A stretch of DNA of 64,000 bases from JABWAN01 sp041918175 (GTDB lineage Bacteria; Zhuqueibacterota; Zhuqueibacteria; Zhuqueibacterales; Zhuqueibacteraceae): NCBI GenBank assembly GCA_041918175.1, contig JAYRWE010000094.1, positions 248,001-312,000 of the forward strand, in the 5' to 3' direction. Each line of letters starts with the position of its first letter. Position 1 is the stretch's first letter. A program made the position numbers and the translations under genes. The notes below the pieces were generated by a model, which did no database searches, had not been told where the DNA came from, and worked only from the letters and a program-made list of their open reading frames with translations. Shown here one piece after another: positions 43,901 to 51,475 of the stretch.

Positions 43901-44540
43901 CAACGGTTTGGAAAAATTCGCACTCTTCAAAAAAATTGCCAGCACCGCCAGCGTGAGCACGAATTTCTCCGGCAAAAAATCTACGGTGTGGAAAGACTCC
44001 ACCGCAGGCGTCACTGGTGAAGATTTTTCCATTAGCTTCCGGCCGTTGCTCAAGCTAAATCTGAATTGGAAAAACGGCATGGTGTCGAGCTTCCAATACA
44101 ACAAGACCACCGGGTATAAGCCGCTCTATAATCCCAACAGCACGCTTGCGGATGAGTTCGGTTTCGTAGACACGTTTCAAAGCGCGCAGTTTACCAAGAC
44201 CACGGATATTTCCGTGACGCATACTTATTCCAAGCGCTCCGGTTTTCGCGTTCCGCTGCCATTTTTGAAGAACAAGGAACTGAAGAACTCCATTGACTTG
44301 AGCGTGAACTTCACCTACAACAACACGGAGCAAAGTTCGCAATACGGCCGCGACACTGAAAAGACCGCGAACAACGCCACGAAACGTTGGGAATTCAGCC
44401 CGCGCATGACCTACTCCTTCAGCACGCGCGTGCGCGGCGGTTCGCATTTCACCATCGGCAATACGCAAAGCAAACTCAGCGGCAACACGAAAATTGTCGA
44501 GTTCGGTATTGATGTGAATATTTCAATTCGCGGACAATAG
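37977..44540 (+). CDS. sprA: SprA/Sov-type T9SS outer-membrane translocon
   Basis: Very large outer-membrane protein of 2187 residues; SprA of gliding Bacteroidetes (about 2400 residues) forms a giant barrel through which T9SS cargo leaves the cell. Here a signal peptide (~12-35) is followed by an N-terminal domain with 'GGVDIDIPVPIKSKAFSQIF' and 'GLNVQGDIRIEGSYRRETRS', long runs of alternating beta-strands, calcium-type turns ('DPNEDTGLDGVAGNDPNDYWDI' across two motifs) and a C-terminal 'EFGIDVNISIRGQ' strand. A Lys/Glu/Pro-rich insertion (~1770-1845) interrupts the C-terminal barrel. The gene stands alone with its own promoter. Its cargo probably includes the type-A and type-B-tailed proteins in this window. 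The symbol is by family resemblance. Confidence 0.85.
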   Translation: MICSKRSGLKAAHLALLHCIVVASCIFPFQQLFGQTASPATVQAEIGLRLPDASWLDPRVYPFEEQPKSGISLAGSVSPLLRWQPVSMQRKTTVDSTGKNISVREELFNEPLRLPYAATLSDYFTHRLLYEQRMLWYRIASKSVYTTLETKQGRGGVDIDIPVPIKSKAFSQIFGGSSVGLNVQGDIRIEGSYRRETRSEVRTFLNRGANNNFKLNQTQRFTVTGRIGEKVTVNVDQDSERAFDFENNIKLNYTGFEDEIVKKIEAGNISLSLPGTRFVTVSSTNAGLFGIKSEMQLGDLNITSVASQEKGENKKLSLSGGAADQAPYRVEDYQYRKLAYFFLDTLYRSQFRTYASKWIHTFIPGTQVARLDVYKISDESDPSSIPGVAYRQPATRRNGIDIPLDSTEVYRGYFKKLTPLVDYYPEPTLGYIRMETPINEGDVLAVAYQDTSGTIVGDINYVANTDPKLRTEIRLKMLKDRSHLPSRDPNDTWHLEWKNVYSLGSRNIPEEGFEVKIYLKSNAAGADQEELNVEGQTPRSFLNVFGLDETDRSGRGQPDNYIDNFPAILDRARGELIFPDPRPFDPDGGPFGATTQVGENNPNRLPSTLHVPTMYDTASVSLINAASKFYISVKSTNRTSTFNLGFNIIEGSEEVLLRGRKLERDKDYIIDYFSGSLTITNEEASKPDAQVEVSYQSNQLFQLEKKTILGTRAEYRLNRDSFLGGTVMYLNERSLDQRVRLGSVDKGPMKNFIWDFNAKLQFKPHFLTQALNALPLISTQEASAFNIEGEIAQIIPNPNTLNSKGTDDNNGVAYVDDFEGTKRVTPLGVHRRGWVLSSIPVSILSDKLTVTFNDGISFLDQRRALARRGRLTWYNSLVPIKDIYTGREVNSNVANTATVMNLAFTPVDTVEANFDAKNSWGGIMRALSAGYFDQTEAKFLEVWVRGRIGRVHIDMGQISEDAIPNNRLNSEDLVPRNKLLDPNEDTGLDGVAGNDPNDYWDINANGRKDRGEPASMDDFNYPSIDSREFLDAVLAGTVNGTENSQREEGGPRPDTEDINGNSGLEIANSYFSYLFDLDPASESNRRYRAGGSDSTGWILYRIPLVDTVSSTNRPSMANIEYVRLWLDGMPQSTDPYYMQVAEINLISNEWQEIGISTQDSTLTTFQKNDEKFDVTVVNTEENPTYNSPPGVIRERDRITQVRVKEQSQVLRVNQLRTGEVAVAQKTFYQPLNFVNYNLLRMFINGQDPLGQHFTPASDTSAVEFFIRFGADEKNFYEFRTRVFPNWDLRNEMDIALADLSDLKRLVVEAGTDTTELARIKRENGIEQVRDGFLVSGYFRRALPSENGAQQEIRVRGNPSFTNVRLLIAGVRNLGIDNNPSDTFTGEVWMDELRVSEIQKDKGIAMRARADLKLADLGTVNVEIEKLDADFHNVSTRFGTGDNTERMSVGGSLTLDKLLPQGLGLSIPVSGSYSSSEATPKRFPGSDILVENTLARLSPSKRDTVLDHIQSRSTQTGFNVSLSRRARSNNFLVKNTIDNLRTSFSYTRGQSSSSTTKKANRQAYNGSLDYSLNFGRDNFIKPLAWIGKAPLFGKLSETRVYYTPQKVDARFQATNNLQVNQTRTVSAFGDRERLATARRSDDYNVGYNYGTSYKLFENLTLDLTRRFSERIRPDTSRFGADSTKTLGFTQGLGRFLSGNKDRLNNEQSFNARYNPNFVSWMNNNFSYSSTYRFANNIQQVDVGRSTNVSKNISATASVRLSTFFQSLQKKKAATTPAGTQRQAPGRAAPGKKPEAPEEKEQKEEEEERPARRPPGAEDTPEDEPKKEEGGDKKKTEDKKKEEGRRGIGINPITALVNTLAKIKDVQLNYNERNSLGHNALLDEPISLAYQFGFADEPGPNFASNYTGALRNVSKGATYDVSTGFDVTRSINIGLKFSYDKQETETTTRTGNSSLSWFQIGDADGSGFAFPEWTLTINGLEKFALFKKIASTASVSTNFSGKKSTVWKDSTAGVTGEDFSISFRPLLKLNLNWKNGMVSSFQYNKTTGYKPLYNPNSTLADEFGFVDTFQSAQFTKTTDISVTHTYSKRSGFRVPLPFLKNKELKNSIDLSVNFTYNNTEQSSQYGRDTEKTANNATKRWEFSPRMTYSFSTRVRGGSHFTIGNTQSKLSGNTKIVEFGIDVNISIRGQ

Positions 44541-44624
44541 GAAGGCGAGCAACAAAGGCCTGGAGTGCACGGCGGAAGGAATCCCCATTGAGCCGTAGCG
44601 ATGTTTCTATTTCAACAGTTCTTT

Positions 44625-44682
44625 TTCTGCCCACGAACATACGAATAACGCGAAAGATTTTTGGCGTGTTTCGTGGGCAGAA
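44625..44682. repeat. Palindromic interspersed repeat, copy 3 (CCCACGAAA family)
   Basis: Perfect 13-bp arms TTCTGCCCACGAA (44625-44637 with 44670-44682) lie in the gap between the convergent sprA and asparaginase genes, where the hairpin may also act as a terminator. Confidence 0.75.
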
Positions 44683-44742
44683 TTTTCTTTGCTTCTCTCG
44701 AACCACAAAGGCGAGTTTTAGCCAACCGAATTTTCTCCCCCA

Positions 44743-45723
44743 TCAAATCACTGTTTCAATTTTCCCCACCTCTAAGCCGCGATGATTGCGCAGCACCACA
44801 TTGCGATACTCTGCGAGCGCCGCAATTTCGCTCGGCGAGAGCAATTGCAATTTTTCGAGCACCGCAATGACAATCGACGGCACTGCGCGCGCCGCGCCAT
44901 CCACCACTTTCACGGCAAGCCCCATCGGCGTTGGCACGTCGATGCCAAGGCATTGAATTCCCTCCGCACCGACTTTGGCGATGATGCGCCCGCGCGTCAC
45001 GCGCATAATGTCCGTATCGAAACGGCCCTCACCCGCGATCATTTCCGGATTGCGCGCATAGGTGAGCACGATGCGTTTCGGAGTTTCCGCTTGCGAGGCC
45101 ATGAGCTTCGCATACATGAGCGCCATGTTATAAAGCGGGATCGCATAATTGGGCGCGCTGCAGCCGTCAATGCCGAGACCGATGCGTTCTTCCGGCAATT
45201 CCGCCCACGCCATCAAAGCTTGCAACACGCGCAGTTGATGCGGATGATCAAACGCAAGATAGTTGGCGAGCGGCAAGCCGCGATTGAGACATGCGGCGAG
45301 CATGCCTGCATGTTTGCCGGAGCAGTTATTGTGCAAAATCGTCGGCTTCACGCCGCGCGCGGCCATCAACGCCGCGACCGCAGTTCCGAGCGGAACATGC
45401 ACACCGCATTGCAAGTCGCTCTCTTGACAACCGCTCTTTTGCAAAATACTCGCAACCGCTTTGACGTGGCGCTCTTCCCCGTTGTGGCTCGACATGACCA
45501 CCGCCATCTCCGCTTCGGAGAGATTGAAAATCTCCGGCACCGCGTCTTCATACAGCGGCAACGCTTGAAACGCCTTGGCCGCGGAGCGAATGTAGGTAAT
45601 GAAATGCGGCGCGCCGAGGCTGAAGACGGTTTTGCCGGTCAAGCCATCGACGACCACAACGTGGCCGTAGTGCTGGCTTTCAACGGTATCACCGCGCGTG
45701 AGATTGGCTAAGAGGACGGACAT
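44743..45723 (-). CDS. Asparaginase (PF06089-type)
   Basis: L-asparaginase of 326 residues of the rhizobial-type (Asparaginase_II, PF06089) family, cleaving asparagine to aspartate and ammonia. It has the family motifs 'ESQHYGHVVVVDGLTGK', 'FITYIRSAAKAFQALPL' with the catalytic Ser-Lys region, 'SSHNGEERHV', 'HNNCSGKHAGMLA' and 'GIDGCSAPNYAIPLYNMA'. It is cytoplasmic. The start at 45723 has AAGG upstream and begins the conserved region; the in-frame start at 45843 is not supported. Confidence 0.93.
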   Translation of the reverse strand: MSVLLANLTRGDTVESQHYGHVVVVDGLTGKTVFSLGAPHFITYIRSAAKAFQALPLYEDAVPEIFNLSEAEMAVVMSSHNGEERHVKAVASILQKSGCQESDLQCGVHVPLGTAVAALMAARGVKPTILHNNCSGKHAGMLAACLNRGLPLANYLAFDHPHQLRVLQALMAWAELPEERIGLGIDGCSAPNYAIPLYNMALMYAKLMASQAETPKRIVLTYARNPEMIAGEGRFDTDIMRVTRGRIIAKVGAEGIQCLGIDVPTPMGLAVKVVDGAARAVPSIVIAVLEKLQLLSPSEIAALAEYRNVVLRNHRGLEVGKIETVI

Positions 45724-45764
45724 GGCCTTATCAATTATAAGCGAGTTTGCAAGTCTCCTCAAAT

Positions 45765-45837
45765 TGTCATTCTGGAAGAACCTTGCCTCGCGCTGAGACG
45801 CTTGCCAAGAACGAGGAACGTTTCTTTTAGAATGACA
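45765..45837. repeat. Interspersed palindrome, copy 1 (TGTCATTCTGAA family)
   Basis: Arms TGTCATTCTGGAAGAA (45765-45780) and its near complement (45821-45837) match 13 of 16. The better copy is at 62053-62125. Confidence 0.55.
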
Positions 45838-45864
45838 TTTCAAGGTTGAGCATTACAATTTAAC

Positions 45865-46584
45865 CTACCTCATCATTTCCAACATATCTCGCACGGCGCG
45901 CTCCATGCCGACCATCACCGCGCGGGCGACGAGCGCGTGGCCGATGTTCAACTCTTCGATCTGCGGCGTCTCGGCAATCTTGCGCACGTTTTGATAATTC
46001 AACCCGTGTCCCGCGCTTACGCCGAGGCGTAGTTTCGCAGCCACGACCGCCATCGAGCGAATCTTCTCCAACTCCTCGTTGATCTTCGCCTCGCCTTGCG
46101 CGTGCGCATGCGCATAGCCGCCCGTGTGAATCTCCACATAATCCGCGCCGATGCGCGCCGCGGTTTTGATTTGCTGCATGTCCGCGTCGATGAAAATGCT
46201 CACGATCATATCGTGATTGTGCAGTGTGCTAATGGCTTCCGCAAGATATTCTTGATTCGCCACGACGTCAAGCCCGCCTTCGGTCGTCACTTCCTCGCGG
46301 CGCTCGGGCACGAGCGTAACCATATCGGGCACGACCTCCGTGGCGATGCGCACCATCTCGTCTGTCGCCGCCATTTCCAAATTCAAATGCGTCTTCACAA
46401 TTTCGCGCAAGAGATAAAGATCTTTGTCTTTAATATGGCGCCGATCTTCGCGCAAATGGCAAACGATACCATCCGCGCCCGCCATCTCCGCGGCAATCGC
46501 CGCGGCAATCGGATCGGGCACGCGATCTTTGCGCGCTTCGCGCAACGTGGCAACATGATCGATATTCACGCCTAAACGAATCAT
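45865..46584 (-). CDS. pdxJ: Pyridoxine 5'-phosphate synthase PdxJ
   Basis: Cytoplasmic TIM-barrel enzyme of 239 residues joining 1-deoxy-D-xylulose 5-phosphate and 3-amino-2-oxopropyl phosphate to give pyridoxine 5'-phosphate in the DXP-dependent vitamin B6 route. Motifs: 'RLGVNIDHVATLREARKDRVPDP', 'IVCHLREDRRHI', 'VTLVPERREEVTTEGGLDV', 'VSIFIDADMQQIKTAARIGADYVEIHTG' and 'VSAGHGLNYQNV'. Its ATG overlaps the stop of the YibQ-type gene by four bases. Confidence 0.97.
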   Translation of the reverse strand: MIRLGVNIDHVATLREARKDRVPDPIAAAIAAEMAGADGIVCHLREDRRHIKDKDLYLLREIVKTHLNLEMAATDEMVRIATEVVPDMVTLVPERREEVTTEGGLDVVANQEYLAEAISTLHNHDMIVSIFIDADMQQIKTAARIGADYVEIHTGGYAHAHAQGEAKINEELEKIRSMAVVAAKLRLGVSAGHGLNYQNVRKIAETPQIEELNIGHALVARAVMVGMERAVRDMLEMMR

Positions 46585-47774
46585 TCATTCCTCCTGGCTA
46601 ACGCTGGTTGTGATTGAAACGCGGGCCGTAACATTTGTTCGAGTGTGATAAACGTATAGCCGCGCTGCTCGAGCACGGGCACGATTTCCTGCAACGCTTG
46701 CAAAGTGACGGCATAAGGATGGCCGATGCCGATGGCCGAGCCGTTTCGGTCCGCAATCTCTGCAAGACGCCACACTTTTTTGCGCACGGCCTCCAACTCT
46801 TCCACGCTATCTAAAAACGTGTCGTTCAAGGCCGCGTCCAGCCCGTTCGACTTCGCCAGCGCAAAAGCTTTTGTGGTTTCAATCGTGCGACTATCCAAAA
46901 AAAAATACTTTGACGGGCGCAGCTCTTCAAATAATGCCTGCAACAACGCTTCGTCTTGTGTGGCGCGCGAGCCCATGTGATTGTTCATGCCCACGGCATA
47001 CGGCAACAACGCTATGGCTTTGCGCACGCGGCTGCGAATTTCCTCGGACGACATCCCCACGCGCAGTTCATAGCCGTTCGTCTCGACTTGCTTTTCCAGC
47101 GCCTCCATCGGCATGTGCACAATCATCTTTTTGCGCAAACGCTCCAGCTTGCGCGCGACGTTTTGCGAATGCGGCAAACCGGGAATGATCGCATACGTGA
47201 TGGCAAAGGGAAGGTTGATAAACTTCGCAATCGCGGCGTTATCGTGATGCCCGAAGTCGTCGATCACGATTGCAATTCTGCCGCTTGCCTTTGCAAGCGG
47301 TTCTTGCAGCAAGCGAATCGTGCCGAGCGTTTGCGCATTGAGCGCATAGGAAAACTCGCGCGCGTTGCGCTGCGAAGGCAGTACGACCGCGTTGTGTTCG
47401 TGCAGGCATGCGACCAACTTCTGCTGAAGCGCCACGACATTCATACTGCGCGGCACACGCACCGTGCGCGTCGCGCCCTGCTCCTCAATCCATGCGAGTC
47501 GCACGCCGAAATCTTGCAACACGCGGTCCGTTGCCAAGCGCAATTGTTCTGCGGCCGAAAGTTGTTTGAGCGGAGGTTTATCGGCTGGCGGCGTGACGAC
47601 CGAGTGCGGCTTCGCGCTATAATACGAATCCAAAGCCGAAAGCAGAATCAGATTGATCACGAAGATGGCGAGCAACGCTTTCTGCCATTCGGGGAAATCG
47701 TCGCGCTGACTTTGGCGGAAGCGGAGGGCAAGCTTGGAGATGCGCTTCTTGGCGCGGTCGAAATATTTTTTCAA
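46581..47774 (-). CDS. Divergent polysaccharide deacetylase family protein (YibQ-like)
   Basis: Protein of about 397 residues with one N-terminal transmembrane helix ('ALLAIFVINLILLSALDSYYS') and a C-terminal NodB-like deacetylase domain of the YibQ/DUF610 family: 'GRIAIVIDDFGHHDNAAIAKF', 'YAIIPGLPHSQNVARKL', 'IVHMPMEAL', 'GMNNHMGSRATQDEALL', 'FFLDSRT' and 'GIGHPYAVTLQAL'. These are periplasmic, wall-associated proteins of unclear substrate. No ATG lies between the upstream stop and the helix, so a TTG at 47774 (20 bases after the lipoprotein stop, preceded by CCGGA) is proposed; a longer frame to 47963 would overlap that gene. Confidence 0.82.
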   Translation of the reverse strand: MKKYFDRAKKRISKLALRFRQSQRDDFPEWQKALLAIFVINLILLSALDSYYSAKPHSVVTPPADKPPLKQLSAAEQLRLATDRVLQDFGVRLAWIEEQGATRTVRVPRSMNVVALQQKLVACLHEHNAVVLPSQRNAREFSYALNAQTLGTIRLLQEPLAKASGRIAIVIDDFGHHDNAAIAKFINLPFAITYAIIPGLPHSQNVARKLERLRKKMIVHMPMEALEKQVETNGYELRVGMSSEEIRSRVRKAIALLPYAVGMNNHMGSRATQDEALLQALFEELRPSKYFFLDSRTIETTKAFALAKSNGLDAALNDTFLDSVEELEAVRKKVWRLAEIADRNGSAIGIGHPYAVTLQALQEIVPVLEQRGYTFITLEQMLRPAFQSQPALARRNE

Positions 47775-47793
47775 TCCGGCAAATCCACTTGGT

Positions 47794-48402
47794 TCATCGC
47801 ACGAATGCGGCTTTGAGTGTGCTCCACGTTTGCGCCTGGCCCGTCGCAAAATCCGCCCAGCGATAGATCGACCATTCGCCGAACTGATCTTTACGCAGCC
47901 AAAAACGCAACTCGCCGCGCACTTGACCCGGCGCGCCGGCGCTCTGTTGTTTGTGGCGCACATTCAATTCATACGCTCGCACAAACTGCGCGGAGTCGTT
48001 AAACGTGATTGTTTGCAAAGAATCCAAACGCAAGCTGCGAAGCGAATCTGTGGGCAATGCCGCGCGCAGTTGCGAAAAGTAGTCGCGTTCTTGCGCGAGG
48101 CCCCATTGATTAAACACGCCGGGATATTGATTCACCGTCGCCGCATCCGGCTCATAACGAAAGCGCTCGCCCGTGCGCGTCGAATCCGTGAAGCAGCGCA
48201 GATAGTTTTCCACGTTGCGGTCGCTAATCGCATTGCGCATGTTCTCCAACACGATCTCCGCGGAGAACGGCGGAATATATCGGCTGCCCGAATTCTTCGG
48301 CGGCTCCGGGTCGCGCGTGGCAAATGGATTTTCGCAAGAGAAGAGCGTTATACACAGTGTCGTGGCGACGCAGAGTTTTATCCAATAAGAAAAAATCATC
48401 AT
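47794..48402 (-). CDS. Lipoprotein of unknown function
   Basis: Lipoprotein of 202 residues: the signal sequence ends 'ITLFSC' with C23 as the lipid anchor. The mature part starts with a Pro-rich linker and continues as an alpha/beta domain ('AEIVLENMRNAISDRNVENYLRCFTDS', later 'EWSIYRWADF'), the style of an NTF2-like/SnoaL domain that often binds small ligands. It is probably co-transcribed with the YibQ-type gene 20 bases downstream. Confidence 0.75.
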   Translation of the reverse strand: MMIFSYWIKLCVATTLCITLFSCENPFATRDPEPPKNSGSRYIPPFSAEIVLENMRNAISDRNVENYLRCFTDSTRTGERFRYEPDAATVNQYPGVFNQWGLAQERDYFSQLRAALPTDSLRSLRLDSLQTITFNDSAQFVRAYELNVRHKQQSAGAPGQVRGELRFWLRKDQFGEWSIYRWADFATGQAQTWSTLKAAFVR

Positions 48403-48424
48403 CGCAGTTCAATTGCAAGTCACA

Positions 48425-48569
48425 TTACGCTGCGCGAAACGCATCGTTCATAAACGCCGGAACCGCCTCGTCATGTTCCAAGCGATCAGCAAGCACGCCG
48501 GGAAAGGTCGCATACTTCGGCAATCCAGCGGCCGCCTTCTTCTTGTTCGATCTCGATTGAGAAATTCAT
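48425..48569 (-). pseudogene. Broken HicB-family antitoxin remnant
   Basis: Reading on the minus strand from ATG at 48569, 'MNFSIEIEQEEGGRWIAEVCDL' matches the N-terminus of HicB-like antitoxins; the frame then stops after five more codons. Skipping one base at the T-run following the 'CDL' codons restores 'PGVLADRLEHDEAVPAFMND', the end of the same family. The central ~25 residues normally found between 'LPGV' and 'LADRLEH' are also missing. So the gene carries a one-base insertion and an internal deletion. No HicA toxin gene is adjacent. Confidence 0.75.
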
Positions 48570-48609
48570 CTTGATGCAATATAAAATCTGAGCCGCAGCA
48601 GAGCAAGGT

Positions 48610-51168
48610 TTAAATTGCCGCGACCGGCTCTCCGCCGATTTTCTCCAACGCTTTTGCCGCCGCTTTTTTACAAGTTTCATTGCCGCTCTCAAGCACTTCG
48701 AGCAAAACCGGCAAGGCCGGCTTCGACGCGACACCGATTTGTCCGAGCGCATCAATCGCGGCCTTTTGCACTCTCGTGTTGTGATCGCGCAACGCGCGTA
48801 TCAGCACTGGCACTGCGTCTTGCGCCTTCTCTTTTAATTTGCCCAAAGCATTTGCGGCCCAGCGGCGATCCTTTGCCTCGGGCAAGGAAAGGCCGGAGAT
48901 ATAATATCGAATGCACTGCTTGAGCTGCTTTTTCTCGATGACCTCGGGATTTAATTTGATGCGTTTGGTAAGCTCATGAAGAAAGTCCGGCGGCACCGGA
49001 CACTCCGTGCTCTTGGCAAGGCAGCAATCGCGCACTGCGGCGAGAAAACCTTGCGGGCTTGCTACCGCACGTTCCAGGCTGTCGGCCTGCCGCAGAAAAT
49101 CCTTCCTGCCGTTTTCACCCTTAAAGGAGTCATTCCAAAAATGCAGCGCCGCAAGATACTCCGCGATCGGGCCGTCGTCGAATTGCAAGCGGCTATACTC
49201 CGGCTCGACTTTTTTGATCAACCTAAGCTGGTTTTCGAAATAGCCCAAAAGTTCTTCCGGTTTGTGCTGCGGAAGATTTTGTGCCAGCGCCGCTTTGATT
49301 TCATCGCAATGAGCCGACATGGGGCGAAAGGTGCGGTGCAAACATTGCCAAGCAATAATTTGTCCTGCTCTTTGAATCGTGGGCGGATCAAACTTCTGTT
49401 TGTCGCCAATCGCATTAACATGATTGAGATATTGCAAAACCAATGTGGGGATGTTGTCGGGTAATTCGTCCTTGCCTTTTCCTTTGTTCGCCTGCGCCAT
49501 TTGTTCGGCATATAGCTTCGCGAGCAAAACGTTGACATCTCGTGCTCCAACCATTGTGGAAAGCTGCTGGCAAGCGCCAAAAAACTCCGCATCGTCAAAC
49601 GAATTGCGCTCGTTGCGTTGGGTGAGATATGCATGAATGAAAGAAGAGATTTTGTCGCCTTGAATACGTTGCGGCCTGATGATCGTCTTGGACATGCTCC
49701 CGCCAACATTTTCATGGCGGGAAGTAATGATTAAAGCATTGATGGGAAAAGCTGAATAATCGGGAGTGATTGCCTCGATGGTCTGCTCATTCATTTCCGA
49801 AAAATGATCGATGATGACCAATACTCTGCGACACTTAAGAAGTTCGAGCAGCAACCCATCCGGAATAGTATCATCTGCACGCACCAAATCACTTAATCGA
49901 TTTCGAACCGCATCGACGAGAGGGCTTAAAGCACGTGTGCTCCCAGAATTTTGTTTTTTGATATCATCGTCTAGTAAAACCGGCAGCATTAAATGTGAAT
50001 CACAGAGGCGCAGTTCGGGGTTCTCTTGCATTGCCCATCTTCCCAACTGGCAGGCAAGGCTTGTCTTGCCTGTGCCGCCTTCGCCACAAATCACAACGCG
50101 TGCTTGCTTTTTATTAAAGCTCGGCTTGAAATCCTCCGGTGCCGGTTCAGCAATATCTTGGCGATTGTCCCAGAGGAGAGGCAGAGGAATGTGAATCTTA
50201 CGCCGCTTCACAGCATCAATTTCTTCGAAAACTTCCCGCGCGTTCTTGACATGCGCATGAACCCAAGCGTCGAGCACGCGCGGGTGATAACGAAAGAACC
50301 CGATGATCAGCCAATGTTGCAGAGAAATTTTTAACTGGTCGGTTTTAAAAGGAATTGCAAATTCTTGCAATGGAATCAACTTCTCATTGAGAAACAACAG
50401 ACCCAAGGGATGAAGCCATAGCAAAAGATAAGAGAGAATTAAAAGAGATATAATGTAGATCAAAATTCCTACGAACCACGGATGCCCAAGAAACCAGGCC
50501 ATTAAAATTTGAAAATTCTCCCGACTTCTATCGGCAATCAGGCTTTCGATGCAGCGATTAACTTGCCCAGTATATTCTTGATTGAGAGCTGTTCGCGCAT
50601 AAGTTAAATCTTCAATGGTCTTGGTGTCTTTGGCTAAGGCCAAGTCACGAGCAACCTCTATTATTGCTCGTGAGACGTTTTCTTTCACTCCTTCACTTGT
50701 ATCTTTTAAAGCATCGGTTAATGGTCTAAGGGCTAACTTCGCGCTAGCGCCGAGATTTCCTAAAGCTTTCGCAGCCTTTCTTTTAACATGCGCGCTCGTG
50801 TCCGTGAGCGCCACGATCAAAGCCGGAACCGCACTTTGCGCCTCCGCGCCAAATCTGCCCAAAGTTTCCGCAGCATTGCGGCGGACATACCAGGTCGGAT
50901 TTTGCAGCAGCTTCACCAGATAAGGCACGGCCGCAATCTTCAGTTCCGCGCTCAACGGTTTAATTGCTTCCGAAGCTTTGAAGCTCTCAACCGCGGAGGA
51001 ATCCATAAGCATCTGAACCAAAGCCGTGATTGCGTCTTCGTTTTGGTTTTGCGCGCCTCTCGCTTCAGTTGCGAATAACAGCGCACTGCCGATTGCGACC
51101 GCCAACATGTGTGGGCAGCGAAACGCGCCGGTTTGAATGCCGCTCCAACAAATTCGTTGCATTTTCAT
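48610..51168 (-). CDS. Transmembrane HEAT-NACHT-HEAT STAND-type ATPase
   Basis: Protein of 852 residues. Order: a hydrophobic export-like segment (~21-38), HEAT/PBS-type helical repeats (~40-180, 'VPYLVKLLQNPTWYVRRNAAETLG', 'VPALIVALTDTSAHVKRKAAKALG'), a long transmembrane region (~222-262), a linker, then a NACHT NTPase with Walker A GEGGTGKTS (362-370), Walker B 'VLVIIDHFSEM' (~449-459) and the sensor 'ALIITSRHE' (~478-486), a helical C-terminal part and final HEAT repeats (~775-852). The first repeats would lie outside the inner membrane and the ATPase with the second repeats inside. NACHT proteins switch between inactive and oligomeric states; many in bacteria are anti-phage. The start has AGGG upstream. 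It is transcribed alone. Confidence 0.85.
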   Translation of the reverse strand: MKMQRICWSGIQTGAFRCPHMLAVAIGSALLFATEARGAQNQNEDAITALVQMLMDSSAVESFKASEAIKPLSAELKIAAVPYLVKLLQNPTWYVRRNAAETLGRFGAEAQSAVPALIVALTDTSAHVKRKAAKALGNLGASAKLALRPLTDALKDTSEGVKENVSRAIIEVARDLALAKDTKTIEDLTYARTALNQEYTGQVNRCIESLIADRSRENFQILMAWFLGHPWFVGILIYIISLLILSYLLLWLHPLGLLFLNEKLIPLQEFAIPFKTDQLKISLQHWLIIGFFRYHPRVLDAWVHAHVKNAREVFEEIDAVKRRKIHIPLPLLWDNRQDIAEPAPEDFKPSFNKKQARVVICGEGGTGKTSLACQLGRWAMQENPELRLCDSHLMLPVLLDDDIKKQNSGSTRALSPLVDAVRNRLSDLVRADDTIPDGLLLELLKCRRVLVIIDHFSEMNEQTIEAITPDYSAFPINALIITSRHENVGGSMSKTIIRPQRIQGDKISSFIHAYLTQRNERNSFDDAEFFGACQQLSTMVGARDVNVLLAKLYAEQMAQANKGKGKDELPDNIPTLVLQYLNHVNAIGDKQKFDPPTIQRAGQIIAWQCLHRTFRPMSAHCDEIKAALAQNLPQHKPEELLGYFENQLRLIKKVEPEYSRLQFDDGPIAEYLAALHFWNDSFKGENGRKDFLRQADSLERAVASPQGFLAAVRDCCLAKSTECPVPPDFLHELTKRIKLNPEVIEKKQLKQCIRYYISGLSLPEAKDRRWAANALGKLKEKAQDAVPVLIRALRDHNTRVQKAAIDALGQIGVASKPALPVLLEVLESGNETCKKAAAKALEKIGGEPVAAI

Positions 51169-51207
51169 TTGTGCCCTCTCCTGCTTTTGTCAATTAAAAA
51201 CTCAAGC

Positions 51208-51349
51208 TCATCACGCCACCGGCTTCGTTTGCAGATTGATATAAACTTGCTTCGTCTGCAAATAATTTTCGATGCCATACTTGCCCAACTCGCGGCCAAT
51301 GCCGCTTTGCTTATAACCTCCCCACGGCCCTTCGAACGGCGCGGAATGA
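51208..51349 (-). pseudogene. 3' fragment of a second aldehyde dehydrogenase gene
   Basis: The last ~47 codons of an aldehyde dehydrogenase gene. The 138 bases 51212-51349 match 52044-52181 of the intact gene with seven differences and no gaps; all seven are at synonymous third codon positions. The final Trp codon is a stop here. Upstream of 51349 similarity ends abruptly. The fragment therefore comes from a gene that diverged under selection, not from recent copying of the present neighbour. Confidence 0.85.
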
Positions 51350-51475
51350 GGGATGCGAGCACGATTGAATAATCGAGGTCACGGTCCAGATACCGCCCAG
51401 CGAAGACCGCTTCACGCCGCGTGAGACTCCCAAAAAGATATTGATTAAGTTGCTCCGGTTGTCTATCCTTCCGGC

